In this document: in pieces, positions 1 through 9,267 of the stretch | Position numbering within the stretch: the first letter of the stretch is position 1 | Layout of the letters: each line of letters begins with the position of its first letter | DNA from: Ichthyophis bannanicus | Lineage: Eukaryota > Chordata > Amphibia > Gymnophiona > Ichthyophiidae | Length of the DNA: 64,000 nt | Assembly (NCBI GenBank): GCA_033557465.1 | Contig: JAWIIG010000039.1 | Location: forward strand, 2,542,001 to 2,606,000 | Direction of reading: 5' to 3' | Program-made: the position numbers and the translations under genes | The notes under the pieces: model-generated | Seen by the model: the letters and a program-made list of their open reading frames with translations, nothing else | Database searches by the model: none | What the model was told of the DNA's origin: nothing

Positions 1-438
1 GTTGTTGCGGCGGGAGCGGTTTTCAATGTCATCAATTTTATATGTCAGCTCCATTGCCTGTGCACGCTGCCTGTCGAGAGCGCATTGTAAATCCATCAGA
101 GTTCCATCATGATCGACCACTTTGGTCTCCACGTCCTCTACTCGGGCTCCCAGTTCTTTAATGTCGGTACGGAGTTCTGCGACGTCTTTCAACAGGTCTT
201 CCCGTAGCGAGCGGAACTCGTTGGCTAATTCTGCAAAGCCCCTACGGAGCTCTTGTTTAATTTGAGCTGAGGAGAGTTGCTTATGAGAATCCAGTTCCTC
301 TTCACTTACAGTCTCATCGTTGGAGCCCAATGGGGGAGATTGGCCTCGTGGGCTGCTTGAGGCTCCAGACTTATTCTGCAGCCGTTGGGAGGAGCGCATC
401 CCCTCCCGAGTTTCAGAATTTTTAATTTTAGCAGTCAT
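1..438 (-). CDS. L1 ORF1 protein, N-terminal part (runs off the left edge)
   Basis: Reading leftwards from the ATG at 438-436, the frame stays open for 146 codons to base 1. The product would be the RNA-binding ORF1 protein of an L1/Tx1-type LINE, which coats element RNA. Residues 1-45 are polar and Ser/Glu rich. Residues 46-130 form a charged heptad-like stretch typical of the L1 ORF1 coiled coil. The last residues read DDIENRSRRNN, the signature that opens the L1 ORF1 RRM-like domain. The RRM and C-terminal domains would lie left of the window. No stop or frameshift is visible, so this copy may be fairly young. The start is the first ATG after the GC-rich leader. Family is strong from the motif; activity is unknown. 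Confidence 0.85.
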   Translation of the reverse strand, partial: MTAKIKNSETREGMRSSQRLQNKSGASSSPRGQSPPLGSNDETVSEEELDSHKQLSSAQIKQELRRGFAELANEFRSLREDLLKDVAELRTDIKELGARVEDVETKVVDHDGTLMDLQCALDRQRAQAMELTYKIDDIENRSRRNN

Positions 439-1662
439 CACATAGAGTCACTCAGCTCACACAGTGTTAGGAGAGGGGTAGAGCCAATGTCAGCAACAGT
501 GAAGGCACCAGAAAGATAACGGTGTTCGAGGACAGGCCAGGCCGCAAAATTGCCACCGTTACACAGTGTCAGGAGATGTATTCAAGCAATGTCAAAGCAG
601 AAAACACTGTTGCGACAGGGGGGCAGAGAGTGGTAAGCTGCCCCCAGCCCCCTTGGAGAAACAGCCTGGCACAGGCGAGGATCAGGAGGCGCCGTAAAGC
701 GGTGTGGGGCTGAACCAGAAAAAGCCCGTAGGTGTAAAGTGGAGAGCTTCAATGAGGTGCCTGGGGCCCAAGAGATCGCATTTGCAGGCCTGCAGGGCAC
801 CCCGGATTCACACAGGAGAGCGGGAGCCCCAGTGCGACACTGGGCTGCTGAAGAAAGTTAGCCCCGGACACCAGCCCCAACTGCAGTTCAAAGGGCATGC
901 AGGAGAAGGGGCAGCATTCAAACTTACCCCCCTCTAGTTGGCTCACGTTAGCGGGGCAGGATGACAGGTGCCGGCAATTGCCACGTGGGTACCACGCGGT
1001 CTCGGCAGGCCTCCCCAACAGATCTTCAGCGTTGCCGCCAAACACCACAGGCTGGAGAGTGCGCTCCCCCTTCCGATGAACGGAGCGCCACTCGATCTGC
1101 AGGCAGCAGAAAGGGACCCAGCCCGGAGGGCTTGCAGGAGTCTGTCAGGCGGTCTTCAGCCGCGCTGGATCCAAGGGAACTGCTGAGCAATGTGAAGAGA
1201 GCTGCTCTGGGCCCTCCCGGAGGGGCGAGTTGTCAGAGAAGTGCTCAAATTACACTTGGGGATGATGTTCCACCCGGCAGAGGTTCGCAGCACATTCTCC
1301 GATCTGGCGCAAAGGGTCTTGCAGCACAGCCCCGAGAGGGCTTGCCCAGGAGCCGTCCGAGTCCCTCAGATTGTGAGAAATCAGCTGCGAGGATATGCAG
1401 GCCCGAGGCAGGCGTCGCCACGAGGCACACAGCAGGCCACGCTCATGGGTATGGACACCTCGACTTCTCGGCCTCCAAAATGCTTACCGGGCGGCTTACC
1501 CGGGCTTCAGTGAACACCGCAGGTTTGAGCTGATCCGGGGCAGGCAAAGGTGGGGAAAATCGCTGCTGCTAGCGCATGTTATCTTAAGGTTTGTGGTATT
1601 TGGAGCGGGAGCTCAGTTAGAGTGCTGCCATCACACAGCGGGCTCACCGGAAGCCCAGAGGG
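439..1662 (-). promoter_or_regulatory. Probable L1 5' UTR / internal promoter region
   Basis: A GC- and CpG-rich stretch of about 1.2 kb directly precedes the L1 ORF1 start on the minus strand. It ends where CR1-A sequence begins, near 1662. L1 elements carry an internal promoter in a 5' UTR of about this length, so the position and composition fit. Short ORFs are present on both strands, the longest 961-1533 on plus (190 codons). They show no recognisable domain and probably reflect GC-biased composition. The exact transcription start cannot be read from sequence. Confidence 0.6.
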
Positions 1663-2640
1663 TAGTATTTTTAAATAACACCCAAGCTTGCTGTAAGTCT
1701 TTAACCTTTGGAACCGCTCCTTTTAGTTTTTTCCTAACTATATTCCTCATTCTATCATAGTCTCCCTTTTGAAAGTTAAAAGGTAGTACTGTGGATTCCT
1801 TTACTATCTGTCCTCCACTAATTAAATCAAACATGATCATACTATGATCACTATTGCCAAGTGGTCCCAACACCCTTATTTCTTGCACCAGATCTGGCGT
1901 TCCACTAAGGACTAGGTCCAGTATGGCTTCCCCTCTGGTCGGTTCATGAACCAGCTGCTCCAAGAAGCAATCATTTATTACATCTAGAAACTTTATCTCT
2001 TTAGCTTGTCCTGCTGTGACACTGACCCAGTCGATACCGGGGTAATTGAAATCACCCATTATTACTACTCTGTTGTGACTTTTGTTAGCTTCCTTGATTT
2101 CTTTGAGCATTTCATCATCCATTTGTTCATTCTGGCCAGGCGGTCGATAGTATACTCCCACTGCCATCACCTTCCCCTTCATAAATGGAATTTCAATCCA
2201 TATAGATTCTACAGCAAATTTTGTTCCCTGCAGAACTTTAATCCTTTCTGACTTAATGCCCTCTCTAACAGAGCGCAACCCCTCCACCAATTTGATCAGC
2301 TCTATCATTACGATATAGTATGCATCCAGGTATCACAGTGTCCCACTGGTTATCCTCCTTCCACCATGTCTCAGAGTGCAATCATATCTAACCTCTCATT
2401 TAGTGCTATATATTCTAACTCTCCCATCTTATTGTTTAGACTTCTAGCATTGGCATACAAGCATTTTAGAGACTGTATTTTATTAATATTAATCTGGCTA
2501 TTGGTAGGCATGGGTAATTTGGAATCTTTATGCTCTGTCTGCTCCTTACTCAAGGGCATTTGGGCTACTATACTCCCTTTTGGAACCTCATTGCTTTTGG
2601 TAGTATCCTTCAAGGATACCTTCGTCCGAACCATGCGCTC
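1663..2640 (-). pseudogene. CR1-A ORF2, endonuclease part
   Basis: The minus strand encodes the apurinic-like endonuclease (EEP fold) that nicks target DNA for CR1 target-primed reverse transcription. Its N-terminal motif CLYANARSLNNK lies near 2470. Motifs VYYRPPGQN, GDFNYPGIDW and NSDHSM follow at about 2130-2160, 2035-2070 and 1840-1860. The reading is broken between 2371 and 2308 by a frame change and stops, and the RT part is missing because the element is truncated at about 1662. A start for ORF2 at 2634 matches the start at 11986 in copy 2. It is nonfunctional as it stands. Confidence 0.85.
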
Positions 2641-2669
2641 CTGGGTGACTGTCGGCTTTCCCCTATTTT

Positions 2670-2945
2670 CTAGTTTAAAAGCTGCTCTCTCTCTTTTTTA
2701 AAGGTTAATGCCAGCAGTCTGGTCCCATCCTGATTAAGGTGAAGCCCATCCCTTCGGAAGAGCCCCCCCTTTCCCCAGAATGTTCCCCAGCTCCTAACAA
2801 ATCCAAAACCCTCATCCTTGCACCATTGTCTCATCCACGCATTGAGACTCCGGAGCTCTGCCTGTCTTTTGGGTCCTGCACGTGGAACAGGAAGCATTTC
2901 GGAGAATGCTATCCTGGAAGTTCTGGATTTCAACTTCCTACCTAA
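2670..2945 (-). pseudogene. CR1-A ORF1, SGNH-esterase-like C-terminus
   Basis: This is the C-terminal half of CR1 ORF1, which in this family is an SGNH/GDSL hydrolase-like protein. The catalytic Asp-His block reads RRDGLHLNQDGTRLL near 2700-2740, preceded by LNAWMRQWCKDEGFGF. The rest of the domain continues at 5985-6132 beyond the RTE insertion, where the Gly-Asn block reads GTNDIGKCGRE. The role of the esterase domain in CR1 retrotransposition is not settled; membrane or lipid interaction has been suggested for the family. The insertion interrupts this ORF. Confidence 0.8.
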
Positions 2946-2951
2946 AAGCTT
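2941..2951. repeat. Left target-site duplication of RTE-BovB copy 1
   Basis: The 11-mer cctaaaagctt occurs here and again at 5985-5995, exactly flanking the RTE. The uninterrupted CR1-A at about 11670-11690 carries a single near-identical copy on the other strand, so this is a genuine insertion duplication. Confidence 0.92.
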
Positions 2952-5900
2952 GGATAGTTACAACAAAACAAATTGTGCTATGGTGCTGGAAGATGAGACC
3001 CCCAGGTCAGAAGGCACTCAACTAGCTACTGGGGAAGAGCTGAAGACTTTTCAGAGTAAAGCCAGCATTTATGATGTGGTAGGATCAAAGCCCTCGGGAA
3101 ATCTGACTGCTGATGTAGCTGCGCATGAAATGAGAGTCAGAAGCTGTAAAGATGTCTTACACATTGAAACATGGAACGTACGAAGCATGAACCAAGGGAA
3201 GTTGGAGGTGGTCAAGAATGAAATGGAACGTGTACAACTTGATCTGTGGGTTGTCAGCGAAGTGAAATGGACTGGCATGGGCACTTTGCATCAGATGATC
3301 ACATGGTCTACTATGCTGGAAATGAAAGACAAAGAAGAAATGGTGTTGCATTTATAATAAAGAAGAAACTTGCAAGAACTGTAATGAAATACAATGCAGT
3401 CAGTAAACGCTTAATCTCTATTCGTCTACGAGGATTGCCTATCAACACAACTATAATTCAAGTATATGCCCCAACAACAGCTGCAGAAGAGAATGAAATT
3501 GAAGAGTTCTATGAACAAGTACAAGCTGAAATTGACAGAACATGCAAACAGGATATTCTGATAGTCATGGGTGACTGGAACGCAAAAGTAGGCAACAAAG
3601 AAGAAGGCAAAGTAGTTGGAATATATGGAAGGCAACAGAAATGAAGCTGGAGAAAGACTGACAGAATTCTACAAGACCAATGATCTATTCATCTCAAACA
3701 CCTTCTTCCAGCAACACAAGCGGCGACTGTACACATGGACTTCACCGAATGGATTATATAAAAATCAAATTGACTACATATGTGGAAGTCAACGATGGAA
3801 AAGCTCTGTAACATCAACAAAGACAAAACCTGGAGCTGACTGTGGTACAGATCATCAACTACTAGTATGCAAACTCAAGCTAAAGTTGAAAAAGAGCAAA
3901 CCACTCATGAATGCAGCAAAATATGACCTTGAGAATATACCACTGGAATTTAAAGACTGCCTGCAAAATCGATTTGCTGCTTTAGATACAAATGACAGAG
4001 CTCCGGAAGAGTTATGGAATGACATCAAGAAGGTTGTGTTGGAAGAAAGCGAGAAGTCTCTACAAAAGGTGAAAAAGCAAAAACGGCCAAAATGGATGAC
4101 AGAAGAAACTCTGAAAATTGCCCAGAAACGCAGAGAAGCTAAAGCCAGAGGAGAAAGAAAGACAATCGCAGAACTCAACAGAGATTTCCAACGTGAGAGC
4201 AAGACAGGACAAGGAAAAGTACTACAATGACACTTGCAAGGAAATAGAAGCAGAAACTATTAGAGGAAGAACAAGATCGGCTTTCCTAAAGCTACGAGAG
4301 TTAAAGAAAAAGTTCCAGCCTCGAATTGGAATGTTACAAGATGCTCAAGGTTCTATGTTAAATGATGCTGAGAAGATCAAGAAAAGGTGGAAGGAATATA
4401 CAGAGTTTCTTTATGATAAAGATCGAGTGGACCAACAGCCGTTTCAACCTGTACCTTATGATCGGGAACCATTGGTGATGAAAGAAGAAGTTGAAGCAGC
4501 ATTGAAAGCCTTATCAAAGAACAAAGCACCAGGCATTGATAGCATTCCCATAGAAGTATTGCAGCAATCTGATGCAGCTGTTACCGTACTCACAAGGCTC
4601 TGCCAAGAAATATGGAAGACAACATCATGGCCAACTGACTGGAAAAGATCTGTGTTTATACCAGTACTAAAGAAAGGTGATCCAACTGACTGTGGAAATT
4701 ATCGCACAATCGCTCTGATCCCACATGCCAGCAAGATTCTACTGAAGATTATTCAAAAGAGACTGCAACCATACCTGGAACAAGAACTACCTGAAGTGCA
4801 AGCAGGGTTCAGGAAAGGGCGAGGAACGAGAAACATCATTGCAGATATGAGATGGATCCTTGAAAAAACTAAAGAATACCAAAAGGATATCTATTTGTGC
4901 TTTATCGACTATAGCAAGGCTTTTGACTTTGTAAACCATGAGAAACTCTGGGCCACATTAAGCAGCATGGGTATACCAGAACACCTGATCGTTCTCTTGC
5001 GCAATCTGTACATTGATCAAGAAGCAACAGTTCGAACGGAACAAGGAGAAACAGAATGGTTTAAAATAAGCAAAGGTGTAAGATAAGGCTGCATACTTTC
5101 CCCCTATCTGTTTAATTTATATGCAGAACAAATCATCAGAGAAGCAGGATTGTATGAAGACAACAGAGGTGTGAAGATTGGTGGAAGACTCATCAACAAC
5201 CTTCGCTATGCTGATGATACCACATTACTGGCTGAAAGTGAAGATGATCTGAAACATTTGCTTCTCACAATCAAAGAACATAGTCTCAAAATGGGCCTGC
5301 ACCTTAATGTAAAGAAGACAAAGATCATGACAACTGGCATAATCAACAGGTTCATCGTTGAAGGAGAAGAAATTGAAATTGTGAACAACTTTAACCTACT
5401 TGGATCAACTATCAATAAAGAAGCAACAAGCAGTCAAGAAATCAGACGACGCATTGCTCTTGGCAGAATGGCTATGAAAGACCTAGATAAGATTCTCAAG
5501 AGCAGAGATGTCTCTCTCCATACAAAGATTCGACTTGTTCAAGCCATGGTATTTTCAATAACATCATATGGATGTGAAAGCTGGACAGTGAAAAAGATAG
5601 ACAGGAAGAAAATTGATGCCTTTGAATTATGGTGCTGGCGGCGAATACTGTGTATACCATGGACTGCCCAAAGAACAAACCAGTCGGTACTAGAGGAGAT
5701 CAATCCTAAGCTTTCTTTAGAAGCTCAGATGACAAGACTTCAACTTTCATACTTTGGACACATCATGCGAAGACAGATCATTAGAGAAAGACATTATGCT
5801 TGGCAAGATAGAAGGTCAACGCAAAAGAGGAAGGCCAGCAATGAGATGGATCGATACAATAACAGCAGCCACGGGTACCAGTCTGTCAACAATGAGCCGC

Positions 5901-5984
5901 CTGACTGAAGACCGAACACAATTTAGGATAGCTATCCAGAGGGTCGCCATGAGTCGATTCCGACTCGACGGCACTTAACAACAA
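2952..5984 (+). mobile_element. RTE-BovB LINE copy 1, 5'-truncated
   Basis: This is a 3.03-kb plus-strand RTE-clade LINE bounded by an 11-bp duplication. Its 3' terminus, ggtcgccatgagtcgattcc followed by a cgactcgacggcacttaaca tail, is the usual BovB 3' end. Compared with copy 2 (from about 60793) it lacks roughly 200 bp of 5' leader: copy 1 starts at the point equivalent to about 61033. It is inserted in CR1-A ORF1, so it is younger than that CR1 copy. Confidence 0.92.
3160..5978 (+). pseudogene. RTE-BovB polyprotein (endonuclease-reverse transcriptase), damaged
   Basis: It encodes the endonuclease and reverse transcriptase that copy the RNA at a nicked target. Endonuclease motifs appear in order: TWNVRSMNQGKLEVV (about 3170), VYAPTTAAEE (3460), GDWNAKVG (3570), QIDYICGSQRW (3765) and GTDHQLLV (3845). 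RT motifs are NYRTIALI (4697), FIDYSKAFDF (4902), GCILSPYLFNLY (5086) and LRYADDTTLL (5200). Frame changes near 3290, 3620 and 4190, and a TAA at about 5084 just before GCILSP, break the frame. About four disabling changes over 940 codons suggest moderate age. The C-terminal frame shifts again near 5770. Confidence 0.9.
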
Positions 5985-5995
5985 CCTAAAAGCTT
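5985..5995. repeat. Right target-site duplication of RTE-BovB copy 1
   Basis: This is the second copy of cctaaaagctt. After it the minus-strand CR1-A ORF1 resumes without loss. Confidence 0.92.
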
Positions 5996-6132
5996 AAATT
6001 TAGCCTCCAGAACTTCCCTACCACATTTTCCTATGTCATTGGTACCAACATGTACCAAGACAGCAGACTCCTCCCCAGCACTATCTGTGATCCTATCTAG
6101 GCGGTGCGTGAGGTCTGCTACCTTCGCACCTG

Positions 6133-6344
6133 GAATAGAAGCCTTGACCTCTCAGGTAGTAGGGCACCGGTTCCACTGCCTGTTCCTTTACAAGACTTGC
6201 TAACTCCTGCAGGAGTAAGTCCCTGTGCAGAGGAAGTCTTGGAGGCTCCCCTGGAATATAGGAGGGGGTACCTGGTGGAAGAGGAGGAGATAGCCCTTCT
6301 GGACTATACTTAGTACCCAAGTGTCCCTTGTTACGGCTGGCCAC
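6133..6344 (-). pseudogene. DIRS-2 reverse transcriptase, N-terminal fragment
   Basis: The minus frame ends with LLLQELASLVKEQAVEPVP then LRGQGFYSR. This corresponds to the start of the DIRS RT seen at about 17600-17700 in DIRS-1 (EDIPISQQGTGFYSPYF). The CR1-A boundary at about 6132 removes the rest. It is a fragment with no catalytic residues. Confidence 0.7.
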
Positions 6345-7011
6345 CTGTGGGCGTACAGGGCCAGCCAGCCTCCTGTGCTGATAGGGGCCAGCTGAGGAGG
6401 AGAGGCTATGCCACTGGAATCAAAACCCCGCTCCCTGCTGTGCAGGAGCCGGAGCTGGTGGCTTGGGGGTTTTCTGCCTACGGGGCCCATGTCCCTGCCC
6501 CTTGGCCTGCTGACCCTGTTGGGAGCTACCGAGGCCTGAAAATGAGGGTACTGTTTATAGGCAGATGACTTCCTCGGGTAAAAGGTATTTTTTCCCGAGC
6601 CCTTCTTCTTTAGAGAAGGGGCAGGGGTTTTCCTGGACAGCCTTGTCCGGGTAAGAGTCTTGGTCTCGAGTTCTGCAGCCTTTTCAGCCATGGGCTTGCC
6701 AAAGAGGTTTTCACCTCAGTAGGGGACATCGACCAACTTGTCCTGCACCCATGGCTCGAGGTCCGATGACTGTAGCCAGGCCTGACGGCGTGCACCGATG
6801 CTGGCCGTGGCTACTCAGGCCGAAGCCTCGAAGCCATCATAGGCTACTCGAGATATAAACTTCGAGCACTCACGAATACCCGAGGACAGAGCATTGAACT
6901 TCTGCAAAGGTTCCTCGGAGAGACCAGCAGAGAACCCGGCAATCTCCTTTGACAGGTCTCAAAGGTACATGCCCATGTACAGCTGGTAGGTCTGGACACG
7001 GCAAGCAAGCA
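6345..7011 (-). pseudogene. DIRS-2 gag-like protein, C-terminal part
   Basis: On the minus strand, 7011-6640 aligns by eye with the gag C-terminal half of DIRS-1 (18180-18480). Shared positions include YLYMGMYL/YILYMEMFL-like and LVDVPY.GENLFGKPMAEKA/LGNIP.TGENLFGKNW-like stretches. Stops interrupt it. It continues directly from the gag codons that end at about 9268: the FQGS and MLACRV halves join in frame across the 7012-9267 block. The product would be the DIRS structural/nucleic-acid-binding protein. Confidence 0.65.
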
Positions 7012-7145
7012 TAAGAACATAAGATATGCCATACTGGGTCAGACCAAGGTCCATCAAGCCCAGTATCCTGTTTCCAACAGTGGCCAATCTAGGTCATACG
7101 TACCTAGCAGTTTCCCCAAAAGACATAGGTTCAACAATGCTTGTA
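7012..7145 (-). mobile_element. CR1-A 3' end fragment
   Basis: The sequence matches the reverse complement of the CR1-A 3' terminus at about 13910-14054. It includes the segment gatatgccatactgggtcag and an 8-bp type tail at its left edge. Only about 135 bp remain. It forms the left edge of the 2.26-kb block inside DIRS-2 gag. Confidence 0.85.
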
Positions 7146-7985
7146 CTGAAAGCCTTTAGAGTGTTTGCTGTGGCTCAACTGCAAGGAGTTGATCTGGTGG
7201 AGAATTTCTTGGCAGGACTAATCGCCCTGAGTGTGGAACCCATCTAGATGATCTCCCCAACCCAGTTTGGATGAGTGTTGGCAAAACCTTTTGGGGTGGA
7301 AGAAGCTGAAAAAAAACCTTCAAGCACATTTTGATGGATTGTCCACCATTCCAATGACTGAACTAGTGGATTGGTGACATATAGACGGTCCCCGAGACTA
7401 CCTGTGGCCTGGGTCCACTGGGTCTTCACAGTCCACTGAGCCTGTCTTAGATGAAGATGTGCCAAGGGTGTTACATGAACTGTAGAGGTCATATGCCCTA
7501 ATACAGTTAACATATTGTGAGCTGTGACCTGCTGACTCAATTAACAACGTTAGTGTGGAAGACTCAATCTGTGGAGTCAGTCATGTGGGGGGAAGACTCT
7601 TGCCCAAGTAGTGTCGAGCAGGGCTCCTATGAATTCCAATTGTTGGGTAGACTACAGATGGAATTTCAGGTAACTTATGACAAACCCTAGTAATTCCAGC
7701 ACCCAAATGGTCAACCGCGTTGATTCTTGAACTCCTTTTAGAGTGGTACTCTTGATCAGCCAATCGTCCAAATTAGGGAAAGAAACACTCACAGCATCCA
7801 GATGTAAGATGTTACTACTGTGAGGCATTTTGTAAAAACATGTGGAGCTAATGTTAGGCCAAAGTGCAAAACCCAGTACTGAAAGTGTTGGCCCCTCAGG
7901 ACGAATCTGAGATACTTCCTATGAGTGGTATGTATCTGTATGTGGCAGTAAGCATCTAGGGAGTATAGCCAATCTCCATTTTGAT
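7146..7985 (-). pseudogene. DIRS-3 fragment: reverse transcriptase to RNase H
   Basis: Minus-strand translation gives the DIRS RT catalytic motif FPNLDDWLI near 7760, where DIRS-1 has FPYLDDWLI. Further left comes the RNase H entry GHMTSTVHVTPLAHLHL at about 7470-7500, then a decayed RNase H region down to about 7146. Stops and frame changes are frequent, so this is older than DIRS-1. It does not continue into the DIRS-2 gag to its left, so it is a separate DIRS copy. Confidence 0.75.
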
Positions 7986-7989
7986 GATA

Positions 7990-8616
7990 AGTGAAAGCAT
8001 GTTTGTTTGTACAGGGTGGTGTACACTATTAGACTGACTAAACCTGAGAAAGAGTTAATTCTGTTCAGAACCCTGCTTAGAAATAAACTTCATATAAATG
8101 CTTACTAAGTAGGTGAAGAGGTACATGTCCTGTAAACAAGAAAGGGCAGGTTGTACTCTAGCCTTGCAGTCTCAGGGTTAGTAGATACCAAGCAGTCAGT
8201 AGTAAACAGTTATGTCTTGGAATATGTGTATGTCTCCTCATACTGACCTATGTAGCGGTAAACAATTATGTCTTGGAATCCATGTATGTCTCCTCAAACT
8301 GACCTACACTGATTAAAAGTTGACCTATGATGTGATAGAGACGTAATAATTGACGTGTCATAATAAAGTGAAATTATGCTGTATCATCCAAAAGAGCCTT
8401 ATAAATAACGTGAACCATGGCTATCAGTTAGAGTAAACAAAGAGAACTTTGTTTCTGTTTGTTTCTCTCCACTAAAGCTTTGGTGTATGTATATAGATGT
8501 GTGTATTTTATTGCTGTCTTTTAGATTACCTTCCCATTGTTTTGAATGTAGTCTTCTGTAGCTCCAAGAGCCCTGCAAGGTTGCTGGTGAGGAGAGGGCT
8601 AGTCTAAGCCCACAGT
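7990..8616 (+). mobile_element. Candidate ERV-like LTR
   Basis: This AT-rich sequence lies between the DIRS-3 fragment and a primer-binding-site-like sequence. It has a TATA-like box ttataaataa at about 8399-8408 and the dinucleotide CA just before the candidate PBS. A direct internal duplication with atgtatgtctcctca-like segments occurs at about 8205-8245 and 8255-8300. No second LTR is seen in the window, so the boundaries are estimated. The left boundary is set where DIRS similarity ends. Confidence 0.45.
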
Positions 8617-8628
8617 TGGTGCCGTGCC
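8617..8628 (+). promoter_or_regulatory. Candidate retroviral primer binding site (tRNA-His-like)
   Basis: TGGTGCCGTGCC matches the first ten bases of the complement of vertebrate tRNA-His 3' ends (TGGTGCCGTG) and then diverges. It sits at the end of the LTR-like sequence and 55 bases before the first gag-like ATG, which is the expected geometry. The short match keeps confidence moderate. Confidence 0.45.
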
Positions 8629-8682
8629 ATTCTGCAGATTTCAACATTTCTGGCAAGGGCGGAAGGTGTTTGTGAGTATTGT

Positions 8683-9267
8683 ATGGTGCCAGCAATGAGC
8701 AATCTGTTGGGTGAACAGGATTTGTCTCAATTGTGTGAATGGCATGTTAAGGCTATTGTTTTAGCTCTTCAGAAAGTTAGCCCTTCTTATTGTATGTGTG
8801 AGAAGTATGGGGATATAGCTACTAATTATATTGTGCACTGGTATGCAGTGACTAATGCTAATGTGCTTTTACAGTTTCCTTTAGAGGGAACATTTTCTAT
8901 AGATAAGCTTCGTTATCTGAAATGTGCTTTGCAGGCTAAACACAGAGTATGTGATGCCCGTGAAGGGCTGGTGTTTGGTTGGTGGCAGCGAATGGCAAAT
9001 GTTATGAAAAATGATTTTTTTTTTAGGGAATGCTGGTAAAACGAGTGGACCACAGGAGAAAGAGTATGGTAATGACTGGGCAGGGAAGGTCCCAGTCATT
9101 TTTTCTCCAGAGTATGATGCAGAGGTGGCTGCAATTGGAGCTGGAAGGGTTCCAGGTGTATTCCCGACGTCTCCCCTTGTTTGTTCTAAGAATTATGTAG
9201 TTTCTGAGAGGGAGATGGTCACTCGTGCAGCGAAATTACGAGATGAGATAAGGAATAAGCAAAGATT
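8683..9267 (+). pseudogene. Putative retroviral gag-like ORF, frameshifted
   Basis: Two overlapping plus frames, 8683-9039 and 9011-9271, read as one protein interrupted at a T-run around 9017-9027. The first part begins with a helical W-containing segment (CEWHVKAIVLAL, then FGWWQRMANVM). The second is Gly/Pro rich and then helical. Its position, right after an LTR-like sequence and a candidate PBS, suggests the start of gag (matrix region). I do not recognise the family. The sequence is cut at about 9267 where DIRS-2 resumes, so capsid, pol and env are absent. Alternative: an ORF of another LTR element. Confidence 0.4.

Larger units (their letters stand above)
1663..6132 (-). mobile_element. 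CR1-A LINE copy 1 (minus), split by an RTE-BovB insertion
   Basis: Two blocks, 1663-2951 and 5985-6132, join across the RTE insertion into one minus-strand CR1 fragment. It contains the end of ORF1 and the start of ORF2. The same sequence runs uninterrupted in the copy at 11295-14054, which confirms the join. The left end is cut at about 1662 by the L1 5' end. The 5' end stops at about 6132 against DIRS-2. The RT and the 3' end are absent from the window. Confidence 0.85.

Noticed and set aside
961..1533. Host protein-coding exon in the GC-rich left region
   Set aside because: The region directly precedes an L1 ORF1 and fits an L1 5' UTR. No domain or splice-site pattern supports an exon.
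8399..8695. 98-codon minus ORF in the LTR-like region
   Set aside because: It is opposite to the inferred LTR/PBS/gag order and shows no recognisable motif.
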